From: Chelydra serpentina
Lineage: Eukaryota; Chordata; Testudines; Chelydridae
Length of the DNA stretch: 64,000 nucleotides
NCBI GenBank assembly: GCA_037349315.1
Contig: JBAIAC010000057.1
Location: 12,183,501 to 12,247,500 of the forward strand
Direction: 5' to 3'
Below, one piece after another: positions 21,615 to 32,917 of this stretch (position 1 is its first letter; every line of letters begins with the position of its first letter). Both the position numbers and the translations under genes were made by a program. The notes below the pieces were generated by a model. That model was not told the origin of the DNA, did not search any database, and saw only the letters and a list, made by a program, of their open reading frames with translations.

Positions 21615-22612
21615 ATCATAGAATCATAGAATCTCAGGGTTGGAAGGGACCTCAGGAGGTTCTAGTCCAACCCCCTGCTCAAAGCAGGACCAACCCCAAC
21701 TAGATCATCCCAGCCAGGGCTTTGTCAAGCCTGACCTTAAAAACCTCTAAGGAAGGAGATTCCACCACCTCCCTAGGTAACCCACTCCAGTGCTTCACCA
21801 CCCTACTAGTGAAAAAGTTTTTCCTAATATCCAACCTAAACCTCCCGCTCTGCAACTTGAGACCATTACTCCTTGTTCTGTCATCTTCTACCACTGAGAA
21901 CAGTCTAGATCCATCCTCCTTGGAACCCCCTTTTAGGTAGTTGAAAGCAGCTATCAAATCCCCCCTCACTCTTCTCTTCTGCAGGCTAAACAATCCCAGT
22001 TCCCTCAGCCTCTCCTCATAAGTCATGTGCTCCAGCCCCCTAATCATTTTTGTTGCCCTCTGTTGGACTCTTTCCAATTTATCCACATCCTTCTTGTAGT
22101 GTGGGGCCCAAAACTGGACACAGTACTCCAAATGAGGCCTCACCAGTGCCGAATAGAGGGGAATAATCACGTCCCTCGATCTGCTGGAAATGCCCCTACT
22201 TATACAGCCCAAAATGCCGTTAGCCTTCTTGGCAACAAGGGCACACTGTTGACTCATATTCAGCTTTTCGTCCACTGTAACCCCTAGGTCCTTTTCTGCA
22301 GAACTGCTGCCCAGCCATTCGGTCCCTAGTCTGTAGCAGTGCATGGGATTCTTCTGTCCTAAGTGCAGGACTCTGCACTTGTCCTTGTTGAACCTCATCA
22401 GATTTCTTTTGGCCCAATCCTCTAATTTGTCTAGGTCCCTCTGTATCCTGTCCCTACCCTCCAGCGTATCAACCACTCCTCCCAGTTTAGTGTCATCTGC
22501 AAACTTGCTAAGGGTGCAGTCCACACCATCCTCCAGGTCGTTGATGAAGATATTGAACAAAATCGGCCCCAGCACCAACCCTTGGGGCACTCCACTTGAT
22601 ATCCCGCTGCCT
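21615..22612 (-). mobile_element. Young CR1 LINE, 5'-truncated, last third of ORF2 intact
   Basis: Non-LTR retrotransposon copy with a 296-codon open frame (22590 down to 21700). It starts inside the RT domain: [18 protein letters not shown], then the catalytic FADD at residues 30-33, then the CR1 C-terminal region to GMI and stop. Full CR1 ORF2 is about three times longer, so endonuclease and RT N-terminus are missing. A short 3' UTR ends in the repeated ATTCTATG-type tail at 21615. The open frame after truncation suggests recent insertion. It differs from 32462-32917 at about 4 of 119 shared residues. Confidence 0.95.
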
Positions 22613-23235
22613 TAGACCCCAAACTCAATATCTAAGACCTCCCAAGCCCCCCAACCACTTACACACACTCCTTCAGCATCCTGCTTAGGTTGTGGGCTCT
22701 CTGGGCTTCTAGTTTAACCCTTTTGGGAACAATGTGGCCAGAAAGCAAGGAACACAGGCTCTGCAAAGGACTTTTTAACCACAGGCACTTCACTCTGAAA
22801 AGCACTTGAGAGCTACAGATCTTTTAAAACAACAAAAGTCCTGAGTTGTTACCTCCCCTCTCCTGGTCTCACCCCTTCTGCAAGTCATGGCTCATCAGCA
22901 TTGCATGCTTGGCAGAGTCTCTTCTGCCCTCTCTCTCCTGCATGTCTGGCTTTCATGTTGTGATGGTTGCACCCATGCTACAGGGCATCCCCCTTTCTAA
23001 GTGCAGTCTCTGTCTCCTTTTTCCATGTCCTCAGCTGGAAAGCTCCAGTCCCCTTCCCTAGTCAGGCTTTCCCCATCTGCACAGAAAAACCCATTGTTCC
23101 AGTAGCTGAGAGTCATTGATAGACCCAGACTATAGCTTTGATGGCTTCTTTGTGATAGTCCTTCAACACGATGCCAAGGCTCTTTGCTTGGCAGAGCACT
23201 GTCAGGAGTTCCATACCGTGGTATATTGAGGACTG
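22613..23235. other. Unclassified tract before a candidate LTR
   Basis: C/T-rich, no coding frame. It might be retroviral internal sequence because it abuts the LTR-like block at 23236, but no polypurine tract or protein motif is seen. Confidence 0.3.
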
Positions 23236-23603
23236 TGTTGGAATTGCAAGCTATCACTTTAAGCTGGGAGGGCGGGGGGCGAGTTTCTTGGTCTTGCTTC
23301 TAGGCTAGGGGGCTTTGTAGCAAAGCCCATGATGAGCAGAGTCAGTTTAGAAAGATCCAACTTAAAGCAAAGCGCATCGAATTGTGCCTCTCTGCCTTAG
23401 GGAGCAGCTTGTTTCCTCTCTCTGTTTTGGGGTTCTTGTGTGTTATCATTCTGGATTTGAAGAAATGAGTCATGTTACATTGCATCCTTTCAGCAACAGT
23501 ATTTATGCTTTTTTAATCTAATTTTTCTCTGTATACGCTGCAAACATAACAACTGCAATAAGCTGCCCCTGGATGGGTTTAAAGATCTGGTCAGAACCTA
23601 ACA
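23236..23603 (+). mobile_element. Candidate solo LTR
   Basis: Starts TGTTGGAATTGCAAGC and ends CAGAACCTAACA, the TG...CA form with inverted ends. It contains AATAAGCTG near 23557 as a possible polyadenylation site. The flanks do not give a clear duplication. It resembles a turtle endogenous retrovirus LTR, but the boundaries are uncertain. Confidence 0.5.
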
Positions 23604-24475
23604 CAAAGTGTAGTTTTTAATAGAAAATGGAGTCCACAGTTTGATACAGACATAGTCCACCTTGCACTGTCTGTCCCCCCCATGCATATGTTGCTGAGAA
23701 TAAAATATTCACGGGCCATCCCAGACTCTGGGCAATGAGACACCTGAAGCAAAATGACCATGCTAACTTTTATCACCAAGTGGAGAGACCGACTAGCTTG
23801 AAATTGCAAAGTGGAAAATACTGAGGGTAAATTGATTAACATTATTTATTGCAAACACGGTTTATGTGACCTTTCAAAGTCATTAGGCCAGAGATACTTA
23901 AAATGAGGTTTTTTTTAACCAATGATGCTATGAAACAAAGTAAGCGGTCTCTTTTACTCTCTCTCATAGACTGTTGATATCAACCTCTCTTCAGCCCTAC
24001 AGATTGTAGTGGGAGTCTGTTAAAATATATATATAGTGGGCTATATTCTGATAGGAGAGCCTCCTGGAAGCATGACATTGAAATCTGAGGAGGCAGACAC
24101 AGGCCTCATTTCTGGTGGTGCAGACCCCGAGGAAACAAAGAGGTTTGGACAGGCTAAGCCAAAAAACTGGAGCAATCTACTGGAAATCTGGCATAGAATT
24201 CATTGCTGCTAGACTCTGTCCTGTGCTGTCACAACTGGAGAAAACTAGGTCATCTCAGAAGTGGACTATGTAAGGCAGAGGGGTAGGGTGAAGTTGCCCC
24301 TAATAGGGTGGGGGCAAGGTATTGGTTTGGGGGTCCAATCCCAGCCATTCCAGGTGCCTTGTGTAAACTGTAGAACTTCACATCCTTGTCCACAAAATGG
24401 GGATGAATAATACCCCTGAGAGGGGCAAATTCATTAGTATCTCTTTGGTGTTCTTGCCCTATATCACACAGGGAG
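23604..24475. other. Unique tract with short (TA)n
   Basis: TATATATATA lies near 24024-24034. No gene or repeat family is recognised. Confidence 0.45.
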
Positions 24476-24875
24476 CAGTATTGCCACCTTCAAGAATTCA
24501 GAAATCACAAGGTTAGATAAATGTCTATCAGGGATGGTCTAGACAGTAATTGGTCCTGCCATGAGGGCAGGGGGCTGGACTCGATGACCTCTTGAGGTCC
24601 CTTCCAGCCCTAGAATCTACGAATCTATGAATCTATGAAGTCTTTAAAATAAAGAACACATTTTAGGTCATTTATATTGGCCTTCTGTTTTCTGAGTGCA
24701 CTTGGGTCACATTTTCAATTTTTCCCTGCAACCATAATGCTTAGAACTTTACTTAAAAAAAAAAAGCAAGCAAGCCAGAAGTCTCTTGTGTTCACATAAC
24801 GGCAAGAGCTGGGGCTGTGAGAAATAAATCGACATCACCAGGCTCGAGCGGAAATCATGATCAGTGGCAACACAG
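24476..24875. mobile_element. hAT-like MITE carrying a CR1 tail
   Basis: Ends CAGTATTGCCACC and GTGGCAACACAG are inverted. The interior (GGGTCACATTTTCAATTTTT) matches 13444-13716. The 24505-24640 CR1 tail lies inside it. Confidence 0.6.
24505..24640 (+). mobile_element. CR1 LINE 3' tail
   Basis: GATAAATGTCTATCAGGGA, then GGCAGGGGGCTGGACTCGAT and GACCTCTTGAGGTCCCTTCC, ending in three copies of an 'atctatga' unit. Strongly 5'-truncated. Confidence 0.9.
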
Positions 24876-25545
24876 TGAGTCAGTGAACGGGTTTCTACTT
24901 CTGTCCCTTAACTAGTAAGTGATTCTTTCCTCCATGCAGAAAAGGGTCAATTAAGCTTGAAAATGCCACTGATCAACAGGTCTGTCTTTAAGAGACCCCT
25001 TCTTTTGGCCTCTTCAGCCAAAGTTTCACAGGAACAGGGAGCTGGGGAAAGCAACCCAGCCTTAGACCAGCTGGCTAAGGCTGCCTGCGACTCAGTTTTG
25101 TTTACTGCATGCCAATCACTCTGAAAGCCTTTCACTGGCACCGTGAGATGCACGAACTCTCTGGGAGGCTGCTCTCCCTGCGCCGATCTGGAGCTGTCTG
25201 TCATCATTAGGGCACTTTGCTTTAAAAAATAAGTCTGACAGAGCCGTTTTGTTCAGGGGGGCGAGGAGATGATCAGAGAGGACGTTTCCCTGGCTTCCCC
25301 CAGGGACTCTTAAGTTCCCTGCCGTGCTCTGGCGCAGCACTACAAGATTGCCTTCTATGCAAATGTCAGAGTGAATAATTTAGCACCTTCCCGGTTTGTT
25401 TCTGAGACTTTTATTGGCTTTGGGACATGTGTGTGGCAGCTGGGAGATCAGAGGCGCTTTTGAGATGTCAGGCCACTCTCCTTAAAATAACAGAAAGGTG
25501 CAGGTGGCGGCGGCGGCGGGGGGTTGTGGACCACCATGGATTTAA
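24876..25545. other. Unique tract with a POU octamer
   Basis: ATGCAAAT lies at 25357-25364 next to GAATAATT. A short (GGC)n runs near 25505-25518. No gene: the minus frames at 24947-25340 have no domain. Confidence 0.4.
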
Positions 25546-25666
25546 GGCCTAATCTACACACTGCTTTTGTACCAATGTAACTGTTTCAGTTCCAGGGGTG
25601 ATTTCTTTTTACTGATCTGGTTATACCAGTACAACCCCTAGTTTGGACAGTAATGCTGGGATTAAA

Positions 25667-25754
25667 GGCCTACATCCTCATAGGTATTTAGATGCCTAAC
25701 TTCCACTGAAATCCATGCAAGTTAGGAGTCTAAACACCTTTGAGGATCTGGGCC
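25667..25754. mobile_element. Palindromic MITE inside the Harbinger-type element
   Basis: GGCCTACATCCTCATAGGTA, then TTTAGATGCCTAAC at left and GAGTCTAAACACC with TTTGAGGATCTGGGCC at right, with the axis near 'ccactgaaatccatg'. Confidence 0.75.
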
Positions 25755-25892
25755 AAGGTGCCTTATGCTGGTATATCTTTTCCCCCTTCATGTATGGGAA
25801 TAAGCTATCCCAGTATAAGCCCGTGTATACCAATACAACTGTGCCCACATTGGGTAAGTTGTACTGTTTTAATGATATTGGTGTCGTTAATG

Positions 25893-26719
25893 TAGGGTTG
25901 CCAACGTCCTAATCACACAAAAGTGAACACCCCTGCCCCAACCCCTGCCCCAAGGCCATGCCCCTACCCTGCCCCTTCTACGAGGCCCCGCCCCCAATAG
26001 CTCCATCCCCCCTCCCTCCATTGCTTGCTCTCCCCCACCCTCACTCAATTTCAGTGGGCTGGGGCAGGGAGTTGGGGTACGGGAGGGGGGTGAGGGCTCC
26101 AGCTGGGGATGTGGCTCGGGGCGGGGGGGCGGGAGGGGCGGGGATGAGAGGTAACTTTGGGGTGTGAGAGAGGGGGCGGGCTCCGGCTGGGGGTGTGGAC
26201 TCTGGGATGGGGCCAGGGATGAGGGAAGGGGCTCTGGGCTGGGGCAGGGGGTTGCGGTGCGGGGGCGGGGGGGGTGAGGGCTCCGGCTGGGGGTGTTCAG
26301 AGTGTGGGTTCCCGGCAGTGCTTACCACGGCTCCTGGGAAGCAGCCGCCAGGTCTCTGCAGCCCCTAGAAGCATGGGAAGCCAGGAAGGCTCCGTGTGCT
26401 GCCATCGCGCCCGCAGGTGCTACCCCCACAGCTCACATTGGTCACGGTTCCCGGCTAATGGGAGTTGCAGAGTCGCCCCTAGGACGGGGGCAGCACGCAC
26501 AGCTCCCTGGCCATCCATGCGTCTAGGGGCAGCATGGACCTGGTGGCTGCTTCCAGGGGTTGCATGGAACTAGGGCAGGCAGGGAACCTGCCTTAGCATC
26601 GGGCCCCTGCTGTGCTGCCAACTGGACTTTCAATGGCCCGGTTGGCAGTACCAACCGGAGCCGCCAGGTCCCTTTTCGACTGGGCGTTCCGGTCGAAAAC
26701 TGGACGCCTGGCAACCCTA
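25893..26719. mobile_element. 827-bp hAT-type element, G-rich, nested
   Basis: Termini TAGGGTTGCCAACG and GCCTGGCAACCCTA are inverted. Flanking octamers CGTTAATG and AGTTAAAG match at 6 of 8. The interior has G-rich subrepeats (GGCTGGGGCAGGGAGTTGGG at 26057 recurs at 26238). No transposase. Chance frames on both strands run through it. Confidence 0.8.
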
Positions 26720-26791
26720 AGTTAAAGTGGCATAACTTGTGTGTGTAAACAAGGCCTAAAAGTCCTCAGCAGTTCACGTGCAAGCTTCCGA

Positions 26792-27076
26792 GGCTATGTC
26801 TACACTGGCACTTTTGTCGGTCGGGGATGTGAAAACAAACACCCCCCCTGACCGACAAAAGTTTCACCGACAAAAGCGCTGGTGTGGACAGCACTATGTT
26901 AGTGGGAGATGCTCTTCCGCCGACAAAGCTACCGCTGCTTGTTCGGGGTGGCTTAATTATGCCGGCGGGAAAGCTCTCTCTCCCCCGGCATAGAGCAGCT
27001 ACACAGGAGACCTCACAGCGGTGCAGCTGCCATGGTACAGCTGTGCCGCTGTAAGGTCTGCAGTGTAGACATAACC
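26792..27076. mobile_element. Harbinger-type MITE
   Basis: Inverted termini GGCTATGTCTACACTG and CAGTGTAGACATAACC. Interior TGACCGACAAAAGTTTCACC, then 'gccgacaaagctacc' and CCCCCGGCATAGAGCAGC. The 3-bp flanks no longer match. Confidence 0.8.
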
Positions 27077-27099
27077 TAGGACACAGCCTCAGTTGGTGT

Positions 27100-27261
27100 A
27101 AGCCTGTATAGCTCCATTGGGCCTGATGCGCCTGTTATTTACATCAGGAGTAACCACTGAAGGGAATGGAGTTATGTTGTCATAAATCTGGTGTAAGCAT
27201 GAGGAGAATTGGGCTTGTTGGCTTCAGTGGAGCTAGGCCAGGTTACATCCGGGCCCAGCCT
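27100..27261. repeat. Palindromic MITE, diverged
   Basis: GGCCTGATGCGCCTGTTATT, then 'catcaggagtaacc', and TAAATCTGGTGTAAGCATGA. Same type as 29499-29693. Confidence 0.6.
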
Positions 27262-28599
27262 AGTTCCATCAACTCCAATGTTCCATCTACACTAGTTTTC
27301 ACCAGTTGAGGAGCAGCCCGCCTAGCGCTAAACTGCCATAGAGTTTTTGAGGGAGACCCCTTGGCGTTAGTCCAATTTCAAGTCATCAGCGTGAGCCACA
27401 ATATGAATCTGGGTAGTTTTCTTCTTCTCACTCAGGGAGGAATACTTTTAAATACTTTTAAAGGGAGGAACGTTTCCTTATCTTTTGTGCCTATATAACC
27501 CATATTTTCTGGTGAGCAGTGGGGGAGTTTAAGTCACAGCCTTTCAGCCTTCGACCTTAGTTGGAACTCAGAGTGCAAAAAACCCAATGCTTTATTAGTG
27601 AAGAGTTAAGGCAGCCACGGTTTGTCCCTTATTTAAATCTGTATCAGTTGACTCATGAGGGCAGGATGGGCTTGTGGTTAAGGCACTGTCCTGCTGCTTG
27701 AGAAACCTGTGTTTAATTTTTATCTATGCCAAAATCCCACATATGAACATCAGGACTTTGTTCTGTTTCACTTCATACATACAGAGAAATTAGATAAAAA
27801 CATAGAAATACTCTGGCTGGAAGACTGAACTGTAATACTACATTATTTTTTAGAATTGAGAATGATAAAATACAGGAATCCCAAAACAGAGAGAGACAAA
27901 GCAGGCTGCTCTGTAAGAACAGAGAACTGCAATTCAACACAGCTTACTCTAGGCTGGCTTTCTGTACAATAGACTGCTGCTCAGATGTTCCCTTACACAG
28001 CCCCCTATCCTGCAAGCAAGACCAGGAAACCCCTGATCATTTAAAGTGATAATGCTACAATTTTAATATAGTTTTCCGTACACCACCGACTTGTCCATGG
28101 CTCATCCCCACTTGAAATAGGCAGCAATTTACCTCCCCTCTTAAGTGCTAAGATCTCAAAATGGGGAGATAACCTGCTAGGCAAATGACAGGGTTTTGGG
28201 GATGAGTAAGATCTTGAGATACATCTTGTAAATGTAATGGCTGCGTCCTGCCAGATGTGACTTCATAGATAACTGGCTATATCAGTGCCCTACAATGGCA
28301 CTTCCAAGTAGCAGAGTCCACTGCTGTGGAAGGCCATTCCCTCCCACGCCCCATTGCTCAGCTGTTTCAGGTTTATGGAACAACCAAGCAATTTACCTTT
28401 ACAAACTTCCATTTAGTGTCTTTAATTAATGACCCTGGGAGACCTTGCATGTCTATTTTAGCATAATATCAAGCTCTGTAGCGAAAGGACTTTAGTGCTC
28501 ATAACAATTTCCTTCTTATCTGATTGCCAGCTCATAGCAGCTGGAATTACACCCCCATGTTCTAGTGTTAGTACAATGGCTTCACTCCAGATCAGATCC
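27262..28599. other. Mostly unique tract
   Basis: Positions 27665-27730 (GGATGGGCTTGTGGTTAAGG, 'gagaaacctgtg') look like a MIR/CORE-SINE head. The remainder is unrecognised and AT-rich. Confidence 0.4.
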
Positions 28600-29430
28600 A
28601 CAGTGCACAAAACATAATCCCAACTATACATATAAAATGATGGGTTCTAAATTAGTTGTTACCACTCAAGAAAGAGATCTCAGAGTCATTGTGGATAGTT
28701 CTCTGAAAACATCCACTCAATGTGCAGGGGCAATCAAAAAAGCTAACAGAATGTTGGGAATCATTAAGAAAGGGATAGTTAATAAAACAGAAAATATCAT
28801 AATGCATCTATATAAATCCACGGTATGCCCACATCTTGAATACTGAGTTTAGATGTGGTTGCCCCATCTCAAAAATGATATATTGGAATTGAAAAAGGTT
28901 CAGAAAAGGGCAACAAAATGATTAGGGGTATGGAACAGCTGCCATATGAGGAGAGATTAATAAGATTGGGACTTTTCAGCTTGGAAAAAAGATGATTAAG
29001 GAAGAATATGATAGAGGTCTATAAAATCATGACAGGTGTGGAAATGTAAATAAGGAAGTGTTATTTACTCCTTCTCATAACACAAGAACAAGGGGTCGCT
29101 AAATGAAACTAATAGGTAGCATGTTTAAAACAAACAAAAAGAAGTATTTCTTCACACAACGCACAGTCAACCTGTGGAACGCTTTGGCAGAGGATGTTGT
29201 GAAGGCCAAGACTATAAAAGGGTTAAAAAAAGAACTAGATAAATTATGGAAAATAGGTCCATCAATGTCTATTAGCCAGGATGGGTAGGGATGGTGTCCC
29301 TAGCCTCTGTTTGCCAGAAGCTGGGAATGGGCAACAGAGGATGGATCACTTGATGATTACCCATTCTGTTAATTCCCTCTGGGGCACCTGGCATTGGCCA
29401 CTGTCGGAAGACAGGCTACTGGGCTAGATG
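28600..29430 (+). mobile_element. CR1/L3-type LINE, decayed, 3' end present
   Basis: Encodes in broken frames MMGSKLVVTTQERDLRVIVD, then LKTSTQCAGAIKKANRMLG and STVCPHLEY, then FKTNKKKYFFTQRTVNLWNA. The order is the same as in the copy at 10062-10710, which it extends farther 5'. At least two stops or frameshifts occur (after CPHLEY and near 29000). The 3' UTR ends CTACTGGGCTAGATGGAC at about 29430. Confidence 0.9.
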
Positions 29431-29498
29431 GACAAGAAAAAATTTGGCAGCAGGCAGATGTGGGACATGTACTACCAGCACCCCTTCTACAGTACATT

Positions 29499-29693
29499 GG
29501 GCCTAATTCTCCACAACCTTGCATCTTGGGTCACCATTTACACCCGGGCAAATAGAGTGCAAAACCAGCCTGGTCGTCTATTAGGCCCACTTTGCACAAG
29601 TGTAAGGACATTGAAATCAAGTGAAGCCTTTTCACTGAAGCTCGTAACAAGGGGGATCTCTCCATTGACTGTGATGGGCTTTGGATCAGGCCC
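29499..29693. mobile_element. Palindromic MITE
   Basis: Ends GGGCCTAATTCTCCACAAC and CTTTGGATCAGGCCC. TAA follows the right end and ATT precedes the left, so a Harbinger-like duplication is possible but not exact. Confidence 0.6.
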
Positions 29694-30605
29694 TAAGTGA
29701 TTTTATCAGCCACAAAGCAGTAGAGAATCAGGATAGGTCTTTGAGCCCAGGTTAACTCACTGATGCTCCCTGTAAGGTGCTAGTAAGGAGAGCCCTATCC
29801 CCTTTCTTGTACGACTCCAAGCAGGTAATTAAATGAGACAATGAAACAGATTACATTTGCATCTGGCTCAAATGAAACTTAACAGCGCTAGGCAGCCCTG
29901 GCACACATTAAATGTCTCTGTCTAGAGAGATGTAATGAACCAGTTTTATTACAATAGTAATTTCTTGTATTGCATTTGGTGGCTATATATTCATGGGGTG
30001 GAACCGGAGAAGAAGGGAGAGCTGCAGAGACTAGTGTGTTAAGGTATATTTAGTGCAAGAACGATAACACCATATTGTTATCTAAATATCCAAAAGGTCA
30101 TTATAAACCCATCGAGTTAATCTTAAAAAAGGAAAAAGCCTCCATTCCTGGCTTCTGTTACTTAGCTATAATATTGCTTTAATAAATAGGGATTGTTAGA
30201 AGCTGTAGTGGAATGCAAGGGTGGCAGTGGGGATGTCAGTGTTCACTTTATTTCCTTCTAGCTCCTTTCATGTCCCAGATTCACCCACTGGTGTATGAGA
30301 AGTCCCAGCTTGTGTCCAATCTGCAGAGGATCTGAGTCTGCTACAGCCCCATCAAAGTAATGCTGAATCTTTAATGAAGCTGTAGCAGTTACTTATGCTT
30401 TTAGCTCCAGAGTTCCCAGGTTCAAAATCTTCAATATATTGGGCAAGATGATGGCCATCAGACCAGAGGCCTAAGGCACTGGTTTTGTCTGAGAGAGGCA
30501 GGCTCTTGAGGGTCATGGGACTTTCCCACATCCACGGGGGTGTTCATTTGCTGGGATGGAAACATTATTTTTCAAGTTAGTTTGGGACAAAACAATAAAT
30601 CCGAG
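29694..30605. other. Unique tract
   Basis: Nothing firm apart from the B-box-like scrap at 30388-30436. Confidence 0.4.
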
Positions 30606-31164
30606 TGCAACAGGTCGCAGACTCACCACCGCGGCACCTCCTGCTGGTCGCCTGGGAATTAGCTCGATTCCAGCACCCAGAGCGTCGGCGTCTCGCCTGC
30701 CTCAGGCCCCTGTGTCACTCCCGGACCCCGGTGCCCCTTACCTTGGGGTTCTGCCCACCGCAGTACCCCCACACTCTGGGTCTCCCCTTCAAGGGGAACC
30801 CCCAATGCTCTATGCTCACCTTGCCTCAGTGGCTACCGCCAGGCGTCATCTAGCCCCCTTTCTCTGGGGAAAACTGCAGTGTGTAATGGCCACTCATCAT
30901 TGGCAAGGGGGTTACACCTGCTGCCTTTCTTGGCCCAGTTGTCTCCCTGCAGCCCCCGTACCTCCTTTGGCCTTCAGCAAGGCCTCAGCCTGGGGACTCG
31001 CCAGGTCAGAGCTCCCAGCTCTGCCTGCCCCTCCCCAGTTCACACCTGGGGCCAACAGCCTCCCTCAGCTGCTCTTAATCCCTTTTCTAATTGGGTCCCA
31101 GCCCTCTCCAAGGGCTGCTTTTAACCCATGGTCTCCTGGAGTGTGGGGCAGCTGCCCCACTACA
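30606..31164 (-). mobile_element. Solo LTR
   Basis: Plus-strand ends are TGCAACAGGTCGCAG and GCCCCACTACA. Read on the minus strand it starts TGTAGTGGGGCAGCTGCC. Flanks CCGAG (30601-30605) and CTGAG (31165-31169) match at 4 of 5, fitting an LTR duplication. The interior is C-rich. The 246-codon plus frame over it is a GC-rich chance frame antisense to the element. Confidence 0.75.
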
Positions 31165-31803
31165 CTGAGATATAGGACAAGTGTTGGGAAGGGACTGTGC
31201 TGTTGTCTTAATTTCCCAGTGCTTCATCTTGTAGGTGGGTGTCAGAGTCCTATACATCCCTTGTCATCTGAAATTGTATTCCTCAATCGTAGGTGACATG
31301 GAGGGCATGATAGCTGTTCTGGTTATACCTCTTAGTGCCCAATGAACGAGCGGTGGTTCCCCCGGTCCTCGGTTCTCTCTAAATTCCCTATGCCTGGCAG
31401 CTCGCATGAGGGTTAGGTATTCAGACAGGAGCCAGTAACACACACAGAGTGATGATACGTTCTGGAGTGCACAACAACTGTTGCACCCACCGCAGACACT
31501 AATATAAGGAAGATGGGTTAATAAGGGATGGACTGAAAATGAGTGACGGGTGATTCTCCAAAAGTTCAGAGTAGCGTTGGATGAATAATTCATAATGATT
31601 CTTTTAGTCAATGAATATGGCCTCTTTTTTGGTTCATGGAATTTTCTTCCGACAGACTGTGATGTTCACTGATCATTCAGTGGTTAAAGGTACTTCAAAG
31701 ATCTCAGCTTTATTCAGTGAATATTGTCAGAAAACTATCCAAAATGAAGCATGAAAATGGCAAAAAACCCACCCAAAAACATGAAAACTGGAAAATATAA
31801 GCA
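31165..31803. other. Unique tract
   Basis: No recognised repeat. The minus frame at 31264-31611 (115 codons) lacks a domain. Confidence 0.4.
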
Positions 31804-32055
31804 GGGGTTGGGTTTTGAATTTCTGTGTCATAACATTGGGTTGGGATTTGCATCAAAATGTCATGATGTGGGGTGGAATTTGCATCATGGCATCATGACA
31901 CCAGGTGTGGGTTTGAGTCAAAACGCCGCGATGCTGGGCAGAGTTTGCATCATGATATCATCATGATGGGTGGGGTTTGCATTATGACATTGTGACACCG
32001 GGCATGGCTTGCATCAAAACATCATGATGCTAGGCGGAGTATGTGTCAAAAAATG
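31804..32055. repeat. Minisatellite, 32-bp unit, about 8 copies
   Basis: Unit starts fall at 31804, 31838, 31870, 31904, 31936, 31968, 32000 and 32033, mostly 32 bp apart. Units read GGGTGGGGTTTGCATCA followed by one of two endings: 'aaaayrtcatgatgct' or 'tgrcatyrtgacacc'. Divergence between units is high, so it is not a young array. Confidence 0.85.
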
Positions 32056-32069
32056 CCCATGGGGGATAC

Positions 32070-32086
32070 TTTTTTTTTTTTTTTTT
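32070..32086. repeat. Poly(T) run
   Basis: Seventeen T residues just after the minisatellite. Confidence 0.95.
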
Positions 32087-32461
32087 AAACCTGCCCATGA
32101 GACAAATGGCAAAAAACTGTGGGCCGTGACTGGCTAAAAACGCCAGCTCGGTTGGCCCAAACCAAGCAGATACTCACTTGGTTTAAGCAGACCTGGCACA
32201 AACAGCAACACGAGCTTCTGCAGCACCTCGCCCAGACCCTGTCTGGGACGCTCAGCCCTTAAAGACACAGTCCCCAGTACCGTGCAGATCACAATTTTCT
32301 GGACTTTATTTGCTCATAGCGATTATTCTCTGAACAATTTCTGCCAATAAGTGTTAGCCTTAGCTCGTGAATGTGCAGTTCAGTGTGAGTATTCAAGATC
32401 CAAAGTTCAGACTTTTCTGATTGGACACATATCAGTCACATGGCATTGTTTTTGGTCCCTG
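32087..32461. other. Unique tract
   Basis: Nothing recognised. Confidence 0.45.
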
Positions 32462-32917
32462 ATTGGAGGGCAACAAAAAAGATTAGGGGACTGGAGCACA
32501 TGACTTATGAGGAGAGGCTGAGGGAACTGGGATTGTTTAGCCTGCAGAAGAGAAGAATGAGGGGGGATTTGATAGCTGCTTTCAACTACCTGAAAGGGGG
32601 TTCCAAAGAGGATGGATCTAGACTGTTCTCAGTGGTAGAAGATGACAGAACAAGGAGTAATGGTCTCAAGTTGCAGAGGGGGAGGTTTAGGTTGGATATT
32701 AGGAAAAACTTTTTCACTAGTAGGGTGGTGAAGCACTGGAATGGGTTACCTAGGGAGGTGGTGGAATCTCCTTCCTTAGAGGTTTTTAAGGTCAGGCTTG
32801 ACAAAGCCCTGGCTGGGATGATCTAGTTGGGTTTGGTCCTGCTTTGAGCAGGGGGTTGGACTAGATGACCTCCTGAGGTCCCTTCCAACCCTGAGATTCT
32901 ATGATTCTATGATTCTT
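32462..32917 (+). mobile_element. Young CR1 LINE 3' end
   Basis: Starts within ORF2 at GAGGGCAACAAAAAAGATTA. An open frame runs [20 protein letters not shown] through [20 protein letters not shown] to GMI and stop at 32826. A complete 3' UTR follows, with three ATTCTATG-type tail repeats ending near 32917. Same subfamily as 21615-22612 but opposite strand. Confidence 0.95.

Larger units (their letters stand above)
25546..26756. mobile_element. Harbinger-type MITE containing two other elements
   Basis: Ends GGCCTAATCTACACAC and GTGTGTAAACAAGGCC are inverted repeats flanked by TAA on both sides (25543-25545; 26757-26759), the PIF/Harbinger signature. Its own body is 25546-25666, 25755-25892 and 26720-26756 (TATACCAGTACAACCCCTAG, TAAGCTATCCCAGTATAAGC). 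Confidence 0.8.

Noticed and set aside
22613..23235. Possible retroviral internal region before the LTR at 23236
   Set aside because: No protein motif, primer-binding site or polypurine tract visible.
30556..31296. 246-codon plus-strand open frame, the second longest in the window
   Set aside because: It lies antisense over a solo LTR with GC-rich composition, has no domain, and a second overlapping frame is also open.
31804..32055. CRISPR-like regular repeats
   Set aside because: Units are contiguous and diverged with no spacers; it is a minisatellite in vertebrate DNA.
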